Shown: positions 43,260 through 51,994 of the stretch, one piece after another
Numbering within the stretch: the first letter of the stretch is position 1
How the letters are laid out: the number at the start of each line of letters is the position of its first letter
Assembly (NCBI GenBank): GCA_017853555.1
Contig: JAFMJH010000001.1
Span: forward strand, 124,001 to 188,000
Source of the DNA: Steroidobacteraceae bacterium
GTDB lineage: Bacteria; Pseudomonadota; Gammaproteobacteria; Steroidobacterales; Steroidobacteraceae
Reading direction: 5' to 3'
DNA length: 64,000 bases
Program-made: the position numbers and the translations under genes
Notes under the pieces: generated by a model
Databases searched by the model: none
Told to the model about the DNA's origin: nothing
Seen by the model: only the letters and a program-made list of their open reading frames with translations

Positions 43260-44435
43260 ATGAAAAAATCTTCGAAACTCGACCGTCGGCAATTGCTCAC
43301 CGGTGCCGCTGCCGTGGGCGTCGCGGCGGCGGCTGCAGCGCCGGACAAGGCCTCGGCCGTCACGCCCGCGGTCACGCCCGTCGGAGTGTCGAAGCGCGGC
43401 AGCTACGAAACCGTCGCGCTGCGTCAGGAGACGATCAACGTTGCGGCCATCCAATCGCGCCTGATGTCGATCGACTTGCGCGACAAGGCGAAGACCACCA
43501 AGCGCAACCTCGATCGCGTGCTGCGCCTCGTCGATCTGGCGCAAAACTCGCCGGAAGAATGGAACTACGAACGCCGCTGGGGATCGAAAGTCGATCTGAT
43601 CTGCATGCACGAATTTCCGGTGCAGGGCTTTCAGCCCTGGAATCGCAAAGAATTGAATCAGATCGCCTTCGAGCTGCCGGGGCCCGAAGTCAACGCCATC
43701 GCCGAGCGCGCCAAACGCTACGGTTGCTACATCTCTTTCGGTTGTTACGCCAAAGAAAAAGATTGGCCGGATCACGTCATCAACATGTCGGTGATCGTCG
43801 GCCCCGAAGGCAACATCGTCAGCAAGCAATGGAAGGCGCGCAATATTCTCGGCATGTTCGGTGACGGCGCATTGATCGGCACGACCATCTACGACGTGCT
43901 CGATCGCTACGTCGAGATGTACGGCTGGGAAGCCACCATGCCGGTGGCGCGCACCGACATCGGCAACATCGCCGTCACGGCGGTGGGCAACGAGCCGCTG
44001 CTGTACACCTGCCTCGGCTTGAAGGGCGCGGAGATTCTGGTGTTGTCGGTCACGGGCGGCAGCAACGCCGAATCGGCGATCAACGCCGCGCGGCAAGGCC
44101 GCCTCTATACGGTCGGCGTCGGCAATTCCGTGTCACCGGACAACATCGGCTTCGCCGAAGGTTCGGGTACGCGCGATGAAGGCACGGTGATCGTCGACCC
44201 GCGCGGCACGGTGCTCGGCAAGACGGAAAACCATCACGAAGAAATCGTGCGTGCCCAAATCCCGATCTCGAGCTACCGCAAGACGCGCCGCGTGCAGGAA
44301 CTGCCGATGGCTTTGTTCCTGCCCGTGTTGCAGCAGTACCAACCGGTGTTCGGCCCGAACGCGTTCCTCGACAAGCTGCCTGCGAACTACCAGGAAGCTG
44401 GCGAAATCGTACGCAAGCGCATGGCCATGAAATGA
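43260..44435 (+). CDS. Tat-exported nitrilase-superfamily protein (apparently lacking the catalytic Cys)
   Basis: Tat-like DRRQLLTGAAAVGVAAAAAAP; Glu region VDLICMHEFPVQGF; Lys region SKQWKARNI; nucleophile region reads NIAVTAVGNEPLLYTCLGLKGAEIL. Confidence 0.85.
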   Translation: MKKSSKLDRRQLLTGAAAVGVAAAAAAPDKASAVTPAVTPVGVSKRGSYETVALRQETINVAAIQSRLMSIDLRDKAKTTKRNLDRVLRLVDLAQNSPEEWNYERRWGSKVDLICMHEFPVQGFQPWNRKELNQIAFELPGPEVNAIAERAKRYGCYISFGCYAKEKDWPDHVINMSVIVGPEGNIVSKQWKARNILGMFGDGALIGTTIYDVLDRYVEMYGWEATMPVARTDIGNIAVTAVGNEPLLYTCLGLKGAEILVLSVTGGSNAESAINAARQGRLYTVGVGNSVSPDNIGFAEGSGTRDEGTVIVDPRGTVLGKTENHHEEIVRAQIPISSYRKTRRVQELPMALFLPVLQQYQPVFGPNAFLDKLPANYQEAGEIVRKRMAMK

Positions 44436-44460
44436 AGCGCTGACGGCAGCACACCTCGGC

Positions 44461-44491
44461 GGGGGCGCCCTACCTTATAGTAGGCGCCCCC
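44461..44491. other. Strong intercistronic hairpin without U-tract
   Basis: GGGGGCGCC-c-TAC-cttata-GTA-GGCGCCCCC: 9 + 3 bp stem with one bulge, 24 nt before the MaoC gene. Confidence 0.7.
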
Positions 44492-44514
44492 TGCTCCTGC
44501 CGAGGTAGTTGTCC

Positions 44515-45006
44515 ATGAACGAGATCGTCGCGACCGGCGCCGCCGCCACCGCCCTTGCCACCTTGTTGCCGAAGGTGGGCACCGAAGTTCATGTGAGCGA
44601 CTGGCTCACCGTCACCCAAAGCCGTATCGCCGCATTCGCCGATGCCACGGGTGACCCGCAGTGGATCCACATCGATGCGGAACGTGCGCGCCGCGAGTCA
44701 CCGTATGGCGCACCGATCGCGCACGGCTATCTGACGCTCTCGCTGCACACCATGTTGCGCGGCCTGGTGTCAGCCGATACGCCGGTCGCACCGGGCGTCA
44801 AAAACGTCATCAACTACGGCCTCAACAAAGCGCGCTTCCCGAATGCGGTACGCGTCGACTCGCGCATCCGCGGCCGCTTCACGCTGGTAAAAGTCGAGGC
44901 GGTCGCGCCGAACGCGCTGCAAATCACCGAGCAATACACCGCCGAGATCGACGGTCAGCCGAAGCCCGGCTGCATTGCCGAAGGCGTCATGCGACTGATG
45001 TTTTGA
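44515..45006 (+). CDS. MaoC-like hydratase/dehydratase
   Basis: AFADATGDPQWIHIDAERARRESPYGAPIAHGYLTLSL hot-dog hydratase motif. Confidence 0.92.
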   Translation: MNEIVATGAAATALATLLPKVGTEVHVSDWLTVTQSRIAAFADATGDPQWIHIDAERARRESPYGAPIAHGYLTLSLHTMLRGLVSADTPVAPGVKNVINYGLNKARFPNAVRVDSRIRGRFTLVKVEAVAPNALQITEQYTAEIDGQPKPGCIAEGVMRLMF

Positions 45007-45023
45007 GCACGCCGTTCAACGTC

Positions 45024-45980
45024 ATGCGCAGCGTCTTTCTCGACTATTCGACCGTCAGCGTCGGTGATCTCGATCCGCAGGCTTTGCAGGCGGCCGCGCC
45101 GAATCTGGTTTTGCGCGAGGCGACGAGTCAAGCGGATGTCGCCGACGCGATCGCCGGGTGCGAGATCGTGTTGCTCAACAAATTGCGCATGACGCGCGAA
45201 ATCATCGCCGGTTCGAATTCTTTGAAGTTGATCGCGCTCGCGGCCACGGGTACCAACAACATCGATCTGGAAGCCGCGCGCGACCACGGCGTCGCCGTGT
45301 GCAACATCCGCGACTACTGCACGCCTTCGGTGACGCAGCACGTGCTCGGCGTGTTGCTCGCGCTGACGCATCGGCTCGCCGATTATTCGCGCGATGCGAC
45401 CGACGGCACCTGGGCATCGAGCCCGCACTTCACGATTTTGCGACATCCGATCCGCGAACTCGGCGGCCGCACGCTGGGCGTGGTCGGCTGGGGCGTGCTC
45501 GGCAAAGCGGTTGCCCGCGCCTGCGAAAGCGCGCTCGGCATGCAGGTGATCGTCGCCGATCGGCCTGGCGCACCGCACGTCGAAGGTCGAGTGCCGCTCG
45601 ACGAATTGTTGACGCGCGCCGACGTGGTCACTTTGCACTGCCCGGTGAACGAACTCACCACGGGCATGATCGGCCGTCGCGAGCTCGCGCTGATGAAATC
45701 CGACGCGGTGCTCATCAACACCGCACGCGGCGCATTGATCGACGTGGCCGCACTCGCCGACGCGTTGCGCGCACGACGACTCGGCGGTGCCGCCATCGAC
45801 GTGTTGCCGCAAGAGCCCCCTGTCGACGGCAGTCCATTGTTCGCCGACGATCTTCCCAACCTGCTGGTGACGCCGCACACGGCCTGGGCGGCGCGTGAAT
45901 CGCGGCAACGGTGTCTGGACTCGATGGCCGAGAACGTGCACAGCTTTCTGGAGGGCGGGCGGCTGATGCGCGTGGTTTGA
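45024..45980 (+). CDS. D-2-hydroxyacid dehydrogenase
   Basis: LGGRTLGVVGWGVLGKAVARACESALGMQVIVADRP; LINTARGALID; LVTPHTAWAARES. Alternative TTG start at 45003. Confidence 0.92.
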   Translation: MRSVFLDYSTVSVGDLDPQALQAAAPNLVLREATSQADVADAIAGCEIVLLNKLRMTREIIAGSNSLKLIALAATGTNNIDLEAARDHGVAVCNIRDYCTPSVTQHVLGVLLALTHRLADYSRDATDGTWASSPHFTILRHPIRELGGRTLGVVGWGVLGKAVARACESALGMQVIVADRPGAPHVEGRVPLDELLTRADVVTLHCPVNELTTGMIGRRELALMKSDAVLINTARGALIDVAALADALRARRLGGAAIDVLPQEPPVDGSPLFADDLPNLLVTPHTAWAARESRQRCLDSMAENVHSFLEGGRLMRVV

Positions 45981-46101
45981 GCCGCCGGGTCCGCATGCTG
46001 CTTGACCGTTTTTGACAATCGAGACAATCGTCGCCGCGAGCATCCGGCGGTTACGTTAAAATGGCGGGCCCCGGCCCTCGGGGGAATTTCCGGATCCGCC
46101 C

Positions 46102-47166
46102 ATGTCGCCACTCGTCCGCGTTGTCCTGCCCGTGTTCGTCGCCGCCACGCTTTTGGTCGCCGGCTGCGCCAAAAGTCCGAAATCGAACGACACCGCGGAC
46201 AAGCCCCTCGGACGCGGCGGCCCGCCGCCTGCCGAAGTGCTGACGATTCAGGCGGCACGCCGCGAATTCTCGAACAGCCTCGAGGCCGTCGGCACGGCGC
46301 TCGCGCGCGAATCGGTGACGCTCACCTCCAAGAGCGCCAACACGATCAGCGCCATCAAATTCACCGAAGGTCAGCGCGTCGCGGCCGGCACGGTGCTGGT
46401 CGAACTCGACCGCGCGCAAACGGCCGCGGCACTCACCGAAGCACAGGCCCAATTGTTCGAGAGCAAAAACCAGCTCGAGCGCGGGCGCGACCTGTCGGTG
46501 CGCCAAGCATTGTCGCGAGCGCAGCTCGATCAACTTGAAACCAACGTGAAGACCGCCGAGGCGCGTGTCGCCGCCGCGCGTTCCAGGCTCGACGACACCG
46601 TCGTACGTGCGCCGTTCGCCGGCACCACCGGCTTGCGACGCGTCAGCGTGGGCAGCTTCGTGAATCCCGGCACCGTCATCACCACGCTCGACGATGCGTC
46701 CACGGTCAAACTCGAATTCAATCTGCCGCAATCGTTCCTCTCCGAACTCGTGCCGGGTCTCGCCGTCGAGGCGCGCACCGAGGGCTTGGGTGATCGAGTC
46801 TTCCGCGGCAAGATCACCACGATTGACTCGCGCATTGATCCGGGTACGCGCTCGATCGCCGTACGCGCCGAGTTGCCGAATGTCGACGGCACGCTGCGCC
46901 CCGGTCTCTTCATGACGGTGAGCGTGCGCGGCAAAGCGCGTTCGACGGTGGTGCTGCCCGAAGAGGCGCTCGTGCCCGAGCAAGGACGCAACTACGTGTT
47001 CGTCGTCGCCGACGGCAAAGCGCAGCGCAAAGAAGTGAAAATCGGCGGACGCGAGCCCGGGCAAGTGGCGGTACTCGCGGGCATCGACGCGGGCGATACG
47101 ATCATCGTCGAAGGCACGCAGCGAGTCCGCAACGGCGGCAAAGTCATCGCGAAGCCGCGTCCGTGA
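46102..47166 (+). CDS. RND efflux periplasmic adaptor (lipoprotein)
   Basis: Lipobox LLVAGC; EAVGTALARESVTLTSKSANTISAIKFTEGQRVAAGTVLVELD. Confidence 0.92.
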   Translation: MSPLVRVVLPVFVAATLLVAGCAKSPKSNDTADKPLGRGGPPPAEVLTIQAARREFSNSLEAVGTALARESVTLTSKSANTISAIKFTEGQRVAAGTVLVELDRAQTAAALTEAQAQLFESKNQLERGRDLSVRQALSRAQLDQLETNVKTAEARVAAARSRLDDTVVRAPFAGTTGLRRVSVGSFVNPGTVITTLDDASTVKLEFNLPQSFLSELVPGLAVEARTEGLGDRVFRGKITTIDSRIDPGTRSIAVRAELPNVDGTLRPGLFMTVSVRGKARSTVVLPEEALVPEQGRNYVFVVADGKAQRKEVKIGGREPGQVAVLAGIDAGDTIIVEGTQRVRNGGKVIAKPRP

Positions 47167-50100
47167 ACGTCTCCGAACTATGCATCCGTCGCCCGGTGTT
47201 CGCATCGGTGCTGAGCATGATGCTGGTGATTTTCGGCCTGGTGTCGCTCGACCGACTCGCATTGCGCGAATACCCGGACATCGCGCGCCCCGTGGTGTCG
47301 ATCAGCACGGTCTATCGCGGCGCATCGGCCAACGTGGTCGAAAACAAGGTCACGCAGGCGATTGAAGATCGGGTCGCCGGCATCGAAGGCATCGTCAAGG
47401 TCGAATCGGATAGCGAAGAAGAACGCTCATCGATTCGCGTCGAGTTCGACACCGATCGCGACATCGATGCCGCCGCCAACGATGTCCGCGATCGCATCGC
47501 GCGCGTCATCGGTCAATTGCCGCAGGAAGCGGACCCGCCGCAGATCACCAAGTCGGACTCGTTCGCCGAATCGGTGGTGTTCCTGAGTTTCAACTCCGAC
47601 CAGATGACTCCGCTCGAAGTGACCGACTATGCGGAGCGGTACATCGTCGATCGCCTGTCGACGGTCCCGGGTGTCGCACGCGCATCGGTGTCGGGTGCGC
47701 GTCGTGCGGCGATGCGCATTTGGCTCGATCGCCAAGCACTCGCCGCGCGCGCACTGACCACCGGCGACATCGAAAACGCCTTGCGTCGCGAGAATGTGCA
47801 ATTGCCGGCCGGGCGCCTCGAATCCCGTACGCGCGAATTCTCGCTGCGCACCGAAGTCGGCCTCGACACCGAAGACGATTTCCGCAAGCTCGTCATCGGC
47901 CGCAGCGCCGACGGTCGAGTCGTGCAACTCGGCGACGTAGCGGAAATTCGCATCGGGCCCGAGTCGGATCGGACGCTGATGCGCACCAACGGTCGTGCGG
48001 GTGTCGGCATAGGCGTGGAAGCGCAATCCAAAGCGAACGTGCTCGACGTCGTGCGCGGCGTGCGTGCAGAAGTCGAGAGTTTGCGCGCCGGTCTGCCCAA
48101 AGGCGCGTCGCTGGTGGTCAACATCGACAACGGCGTCTCCATCGAGGCGGCGATCCGCGAAGTGTTGATCGCGATCATTTTCGCCTTCTTGTCGGTGCTG
48201 CTCGTGATCTACGGCTTTTTGGGCACGCTGCGCACCACGCTGATCCCGGCGATCACGATTCCGGTGTCGGTGACCGCAGCCTTCATCGCGTTGAACGCAC
48301 TCGGATATTCCATCAACGTCATCACGCTGCTGGGCATCGTGCTCGCGATCGGTCTGGTGGTCGACGACTCGATCGTCGTGCTCGAAAACATCCATCGCCG
48401 CGCCGAACTCAACGAGCCGCCGCTGGTCGCCGCCGTACGCGGCAGCCGCGAGATCGGTTTCGCCGTAGTCGCCACGACGCTCACGCTGGTGACCGTATTC
48501 GTGCCGATCTCATTCTTGCCGGGCGACGTCGGCCGATTGTTCCGCGAGTTCGGTTTGACGCTGGCCGCGGCGGTGCTGTTTTCGTCGCTCGTCGCACTCA
48601 CTCTGACCCCGATGCTCGCCTCGCGCTTGCCGCCGGAGCGCGAGTTGCAGCACGGACGATTCGCACGCCTCGTCTCGAGCTTCTTCGACAAACTCTCGGC
48701 GCGTTATGAAGCGGATCTGCGACGCATCATGCGACGTCCGCTGTTGATCGTCGGACTCGTGCTCGGCTTGAGTCTCGTCGGCGGCCTCACCTTCAAGTTG
48801 CTGCCCGAAGAATTCGCGCCTTCGCAGGACGTCGGCCGCGTCTTCGTCACGCTGCAGGCGCCGGAAGGTTCGAGCTTCGAGTACACCGAAAAATACGGCC
48901 AGCGCCTCGAGGAAATCGCGGCGCGCGAAGTGGAGAAGGGCGACATCACGCGGGTCACGCTGCGCGTTCCGGGCAATTCCGACGCCACCGGTGCAGTCAA
49001 CAATGCGCGCCTCATTCTGACGCTCAAGCCGTGGAGCGCACGCAAGCGCAGCGCCAAAGAAATCTCGAGCTCGCTCACCAGGCAACTCGGTACCCTGCAA
49101 GGCGTGCGTGCCAGCGTACAGATTCCCGGTTCCTTGCGCGGCGGCTGGGGGTCGCCTCTGCAAGCGGTGATCGGCGGTCCCGATTACGAACAACTCGGCG
49201 AATGGTCGGCCAAACTCGCCGCCTTGGCCGAGAGCAACCCCGGGCTGGTCGGCATCGACCAGAGCTACAAGCCGCGCAAACCGCAGATTCGCGTCGCGAT
49301 CGACCGCAATCGCGCCGCGGATCTCGGCGTCTCGTTGCAGACCGTCGGGCGCACGCTCGAGACCATGCTCGGCTCGCGCATCGTCACGACCTTCATCGAT
49401 CGCGGTCGCGAATACAACGTCATCCTGCAAGGGCGTGCCGACGAGCGCGAAACGACGACCGATCTCACCAATCTGACCGTGCGCTCGGATCGCACCGGTC
49501 AGGTGATCCCGTTGTCGAGCATCGTGAAACTCACCGAGGTTGCGAGCCCCACGACGCTCAGTCGCTTCAATCGTCTGCGTTCGGTGAAGGTCTCGGCCAA
49601 CCTCGCCGACGGCTACACGATGGGCGAGGCGGTGAAGTGGTTCGAGACCACGGTCAAGAAGGAATTGCCCGCGGGCGCGACGCTCATGTGGGATGGCGAG
49701 TCGGCCGATTACGTGCGTAGCGGCGGCCAACTCTGGGTGACCTTGATGTTCGCGGTGATCATCGTGTTTCTCGTGCTCGCCGCGCAGTTCGAAAGTTTCG
49801 TCCATCCGGCGATCATCATCACGACCGTGCCGCTTGCACTGCTCGGCGCGGTGTTCGGCCTCAAGCTGCACGGCATGAGCATCAATATCTACAGCCAGAT
49901 CGCGGTGATCATGCTGATCGGCATCGCGGCCAAGAACGGCGTGCTGATCGTCGAATTCGCGAACCAGTTGCGCGATCGCGGCGTGGAGTTCGGCGAGGCC
50001 ATCGTGCAAGCCGCAGCGACTCGCCTGCGCCCGGTGCTGATGACGAGCTTGTGCACGGCCTTCGGCGCGATTCCGTTCCTGCTCGCGACCGGCGCGGGAG

Positions 50101-50279
50101 CCGAACAACGCCAGCCGATCGGCGTCGTCGTGTTCTACGGCACGTTGCTGTCGGTGTTTCTCACGCTGCTCGTGGTGCCGGCGGTGTACTCGCTGGTCGC
50201 GCGCCGCACCCGATCGAGCGGTTACATGACGAACCTCGTCGATCGTCTGCTCGGCGCGAGTGGCGATCCGAGCCGCTAG
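47163..50279 (+). CDS. RND efflux transporter permease (AcrB/MexB family)
   Basis: 1038 aa; LCIRRPVFASVLSMMLVIFGLVSLDRLALREYPDIARPVVSISTVYRGASANVVE... Confidence 0.95.
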   Translation: MNVSELCIRRPVFASVLSMMLVIFGLVSLDRLALREYPDIARPVVSISTVYRGASANVVENKVTQAIEDRVAGIEGIVKVESDSEEERSSIRVEFDTDRDIDAAANDVRDRIARVIGQLPQEADPPQITKSDSFAESVVFLSFNSDQMTPLEVTDYAERYIVDRLSTVPGVARASVSGARRAAMRIWLDRQALAARALTTGDIENALRRENVQLPAGRLESRTREFSLRTEVGLDTEDDFRKLVIGRSADGRVVQLGDVAEIRIGPESDRTLMRTNGRAGVGIGVEAQSKANVLDVVRGVRAEVESLRAGLPKGASLVVNIDNGVSIEAAIREVLIAIIFAFLSVLLVIYGFLGTLRTTLIPAITIPVSVTAAFIALNALGYSINVITLLGIVLAIGLVVDDSIVVLENIHRRAELNEPPLVAAVRGSREIGFAVVATTLTLVTVFVPISFLPGDVGRLFREFGLTLAAAVLFSSLVALTLTPMLASRLPPERELQHGRFARLVSSFFDKLSARYEADLRRIMRRPLLIVGLVLGLSLVGGLTFKLLPEEFAPSQDVGRVFVTLQAPEGSSFEYTEKYGQRLEEIAAREVEKGDITRVTLRVPGNSDATGAVNNARLILTLKPWSARKRSAKEISSSLTRQLGTLQGVRASVQIPGSLRGGWGSPLQAVIGGPDYEQLGEWSAKLAALAESNPGLVGIDQSYKPRKPQIRVAIDRNRAADLGVSLQTVGRTLETMLGSRIVTTFIDRGREYNVILQGRADERETTTDLTNLTVRSDRTGQVIPLSSIVKLTEVASPTTLSRFNRLRSVKVSANLADGYTMGEAVKWFETTVKKELPAGATLMWDGESADYVRSGGQLWVTLMFAVIIVFLVLAAQFESFVHPAIIITTVPLALLGAVFGLKLHGMSINIYSQIAVIMLIGIAAKNGVLIVEFANQLRDRGVEFGEAIVQAAATRLRPVLMTSLCTAFGAIPFLLATGAGAEQRQPIGVVVFYGTLLSVFLTLLVVPAVYSLVARRTRSSGYMTNLVDRLLGASGDPSR

Positions 50280-50283
50280 ACGC

Positions 50284-50622
50284 TCACCAGATTTTTCCGC
50301 CGACGTAGCGGCCCGCGGCGGGCAGATGCGGAAAGTATTCGACGCTCGCGAACGCGCCGTGCACGAAGTATGGATCGTTCTCGATGATCTCGCGCGCTCG
50401 CACGAGGCTCGAGGTGTGCAGGCAGTAGAGACTGCCGACCGGATCGGTCGGCGGCTGGTCGTACAAAGGCCCGGCGACGTTCAGCTCCCCCAACACCGTC
50501 TCGATGTAGGCCATGTGTTGCGGCGTATAGGCCGCGCGTACGGTGGCGCCATTGGGTCCGTCGCGACAAATCACGACGTAGGCCGTCTTCTCGTACTTCG
50601 ATCCGGATTCGCGGGAGGACAT
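50284..50622 (-). CDS. YciI family protein
   Basis: KTAYVVICRDGPNGATVRAAYTPQHMAYIETVLGELNVAGPLYD...IIENDPYFVHGAFASVEYFPH. Confidence 0.85.
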   Translation of the reverse strand: MSSRESGSKYEKTAYVVICRDGPNGATVRAAYTPQHMAYIETVLGELNVAGPLYDQPPTDPVGSLYCLHTSSLVRAREIIENDPYFVHGAFASVEYFPHLPAAGRYVGGKIW

Positions 50623-50716
50623 GTCGGCACGTGCCTCGTCATTCGGAAGGGAGGGGGGACGACGCCGACGATACCAGCACCGACCGCCTCCCGCGCATCC
50701 GTATTTTTGACGGTGA

Positions 50717-51283
50717 TCAGGCGGCGGCGGCCACCTCGCCGTTGGCACCACCGACCGTCACCTGCTCGAGCGTGACCGCCACCGCATGCACCACCGCCGC
50801 GATGCGGATCGCACTCTGGATCGCCTCGCGCGACACCTCGTGCTTGCGCAACTGCTTCTCGTGCGCCTCGATGCACAGACCGCAACCGTTGATGGCCGAC
50901 ACCGCCAGCGAATAGAGCTCGAAGTCGAGCTTGTCGATGCCGGGGTTGCCGATCACGTTCATGCGCAGGCGCGCCGGCATGGTCTGGTAGTCCGCATCGC
51001 CTGCAAGGTGCAGAAAGCGGTAGTAGATGTTGTTCATCGCCATGATCGCCGCCGCGGCTTTCGCGCCATCGATTTGCGCGGCATCGAGTTCCGCGCGAGC
51101 CGCGTCCTCGATGGCCGTGATCAAGGTCGCATTGCGCGAGGCGAGCGCCGAAGCGAGCGCCGTACCCCAGATTTGCCGGGCGGTGAGGCCCGGCGCACCT
51201 TGGGTGGTCAGTACGCTGCCGAGGTTCAAACGCAGGTCACGCGCATAGTCCGGCAACGCATCACGAATGGCTTCAATGTTCAT
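50717..51283 (-). CDS. ahpD: Alkyl hydroperoxidase AhpD-like (carboxymuconolactone decarboxylase family)
   Basis: [26 protein letters not shown] (CxxC...H). Confidence 0.9.
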   Translation of the reverse strand: MNIEAIRDALPDYARDLRLNLGSVLTTQGAPGLTARQIWGTALASALASRNATLITAIEDAARAELDAAQIDGAKAAAAIMAMNNIYYRFLHLAGDADYQTMPARLRMNVIGNPGIDKLDFELYSLAVSAINGCGLCIEAHEKQLRKHEVSREAIQSAIRIAAVVHAVAVTLEQVTVGGANGEVAAAA

Positions 51284-51316
51284 GTCGATCAACTCCCGAC
51301 AGGTGCAGCAGGCGGC

Positions 51317-51856
51317 TTACGCGGCCTTCAAGGTGTCCTCGCCCTGCTTCCAGTTGCAGGGGCAGAGTTCGTCCGTCTGCAACGCATCGAGTACGCGCAG
51401 TACTTCTTCGGGCGAGCGGCCGACGTTCAGGTCGGTGACGTAGACGAAACGCACGACGCCCTGCGGGTCGACGATGAAGGTGGCGCGCTGCGCGACGCCG
51501 GCTTCCGGATCGAGGATGCCGAGCGACTGGGACAGTTCGCGCTTGATGTCGGCGAGCATCGGGAACGGCAGGTCCTTCAGTTCGCTCTTGCTGCTGCGCC
51601 AGGCGAGATGCACGAATTCGCTGTCGGTGCTGACGCCGTAGACTTGCGCGTCGCGCGCGGCGAATTCCTTGTTCAGCTTGCCGAACGCGGCGATCTCGGT
51701 CGGGCACACGAAGGTGAAGTCCTTCGGCCAGAAGAAGACGATCTGCCACTTGCCGGCGGCACTGGCGTTGTCGAACGGCTTGAACGCGGTGGCGATGTCG
51801 TTGGTGACGACACCGGTCAAGGAAAATTGCGGAAACTTCTGGCCGATGGAAATCAT
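51317..51856 (-). CDS. ahpC: Peroxiredoxin AhpC (three-Cys type)
   Basis: FFWPKDFTFVCPTEIAAF; C-terminal DELCPCNWKQGEDTLKAA. Confidence 0.95.
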   Translation of the reverse strand: MISIGQKFPQFSLTGVVTNDIATAFKPFDNASAAGKWQIVFFWPKDFTFVCPTEIAAFGKLNKEFAARDAQVYGVSTDSEFVHLAWRSSKSELKDLPFPMLADIKRELSQSLGILDPEAGVAQRATFIVDPQGVVRFVYVTDLNVGRSPEEVLRVLDALQTDELCPCNWKQGEDTLKAA

Positions 51857-51943
51857 GTCTGCGCTCTCCTGCGTGGCTGTGATCTTCGCGACGGAACGTC
51901 CGTCGATGGGGCGCATCTTGCCGACGCATGTCTCGACTATCCA

Positions 51944-51980
51944 ATCGATTGATGCGATGATTTCGATAGATTTCGTATAT
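51944..51980. promoter_or_regulatory. Candidate OxyR binding site
   Basis: ATCGATTGATGCGAT-gatttcg-ATAGATTTCGTATAT: two 15-bp elements with a 7-bp spacer, as in the ATAGnTnnnAnCTAT-N7-ATAGnTnnnAnCTAT model (7/10 and 8/10 matches). Confidence 0.55.
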
Positions 51981-51994
51981 CGGAAAGGACTCCC

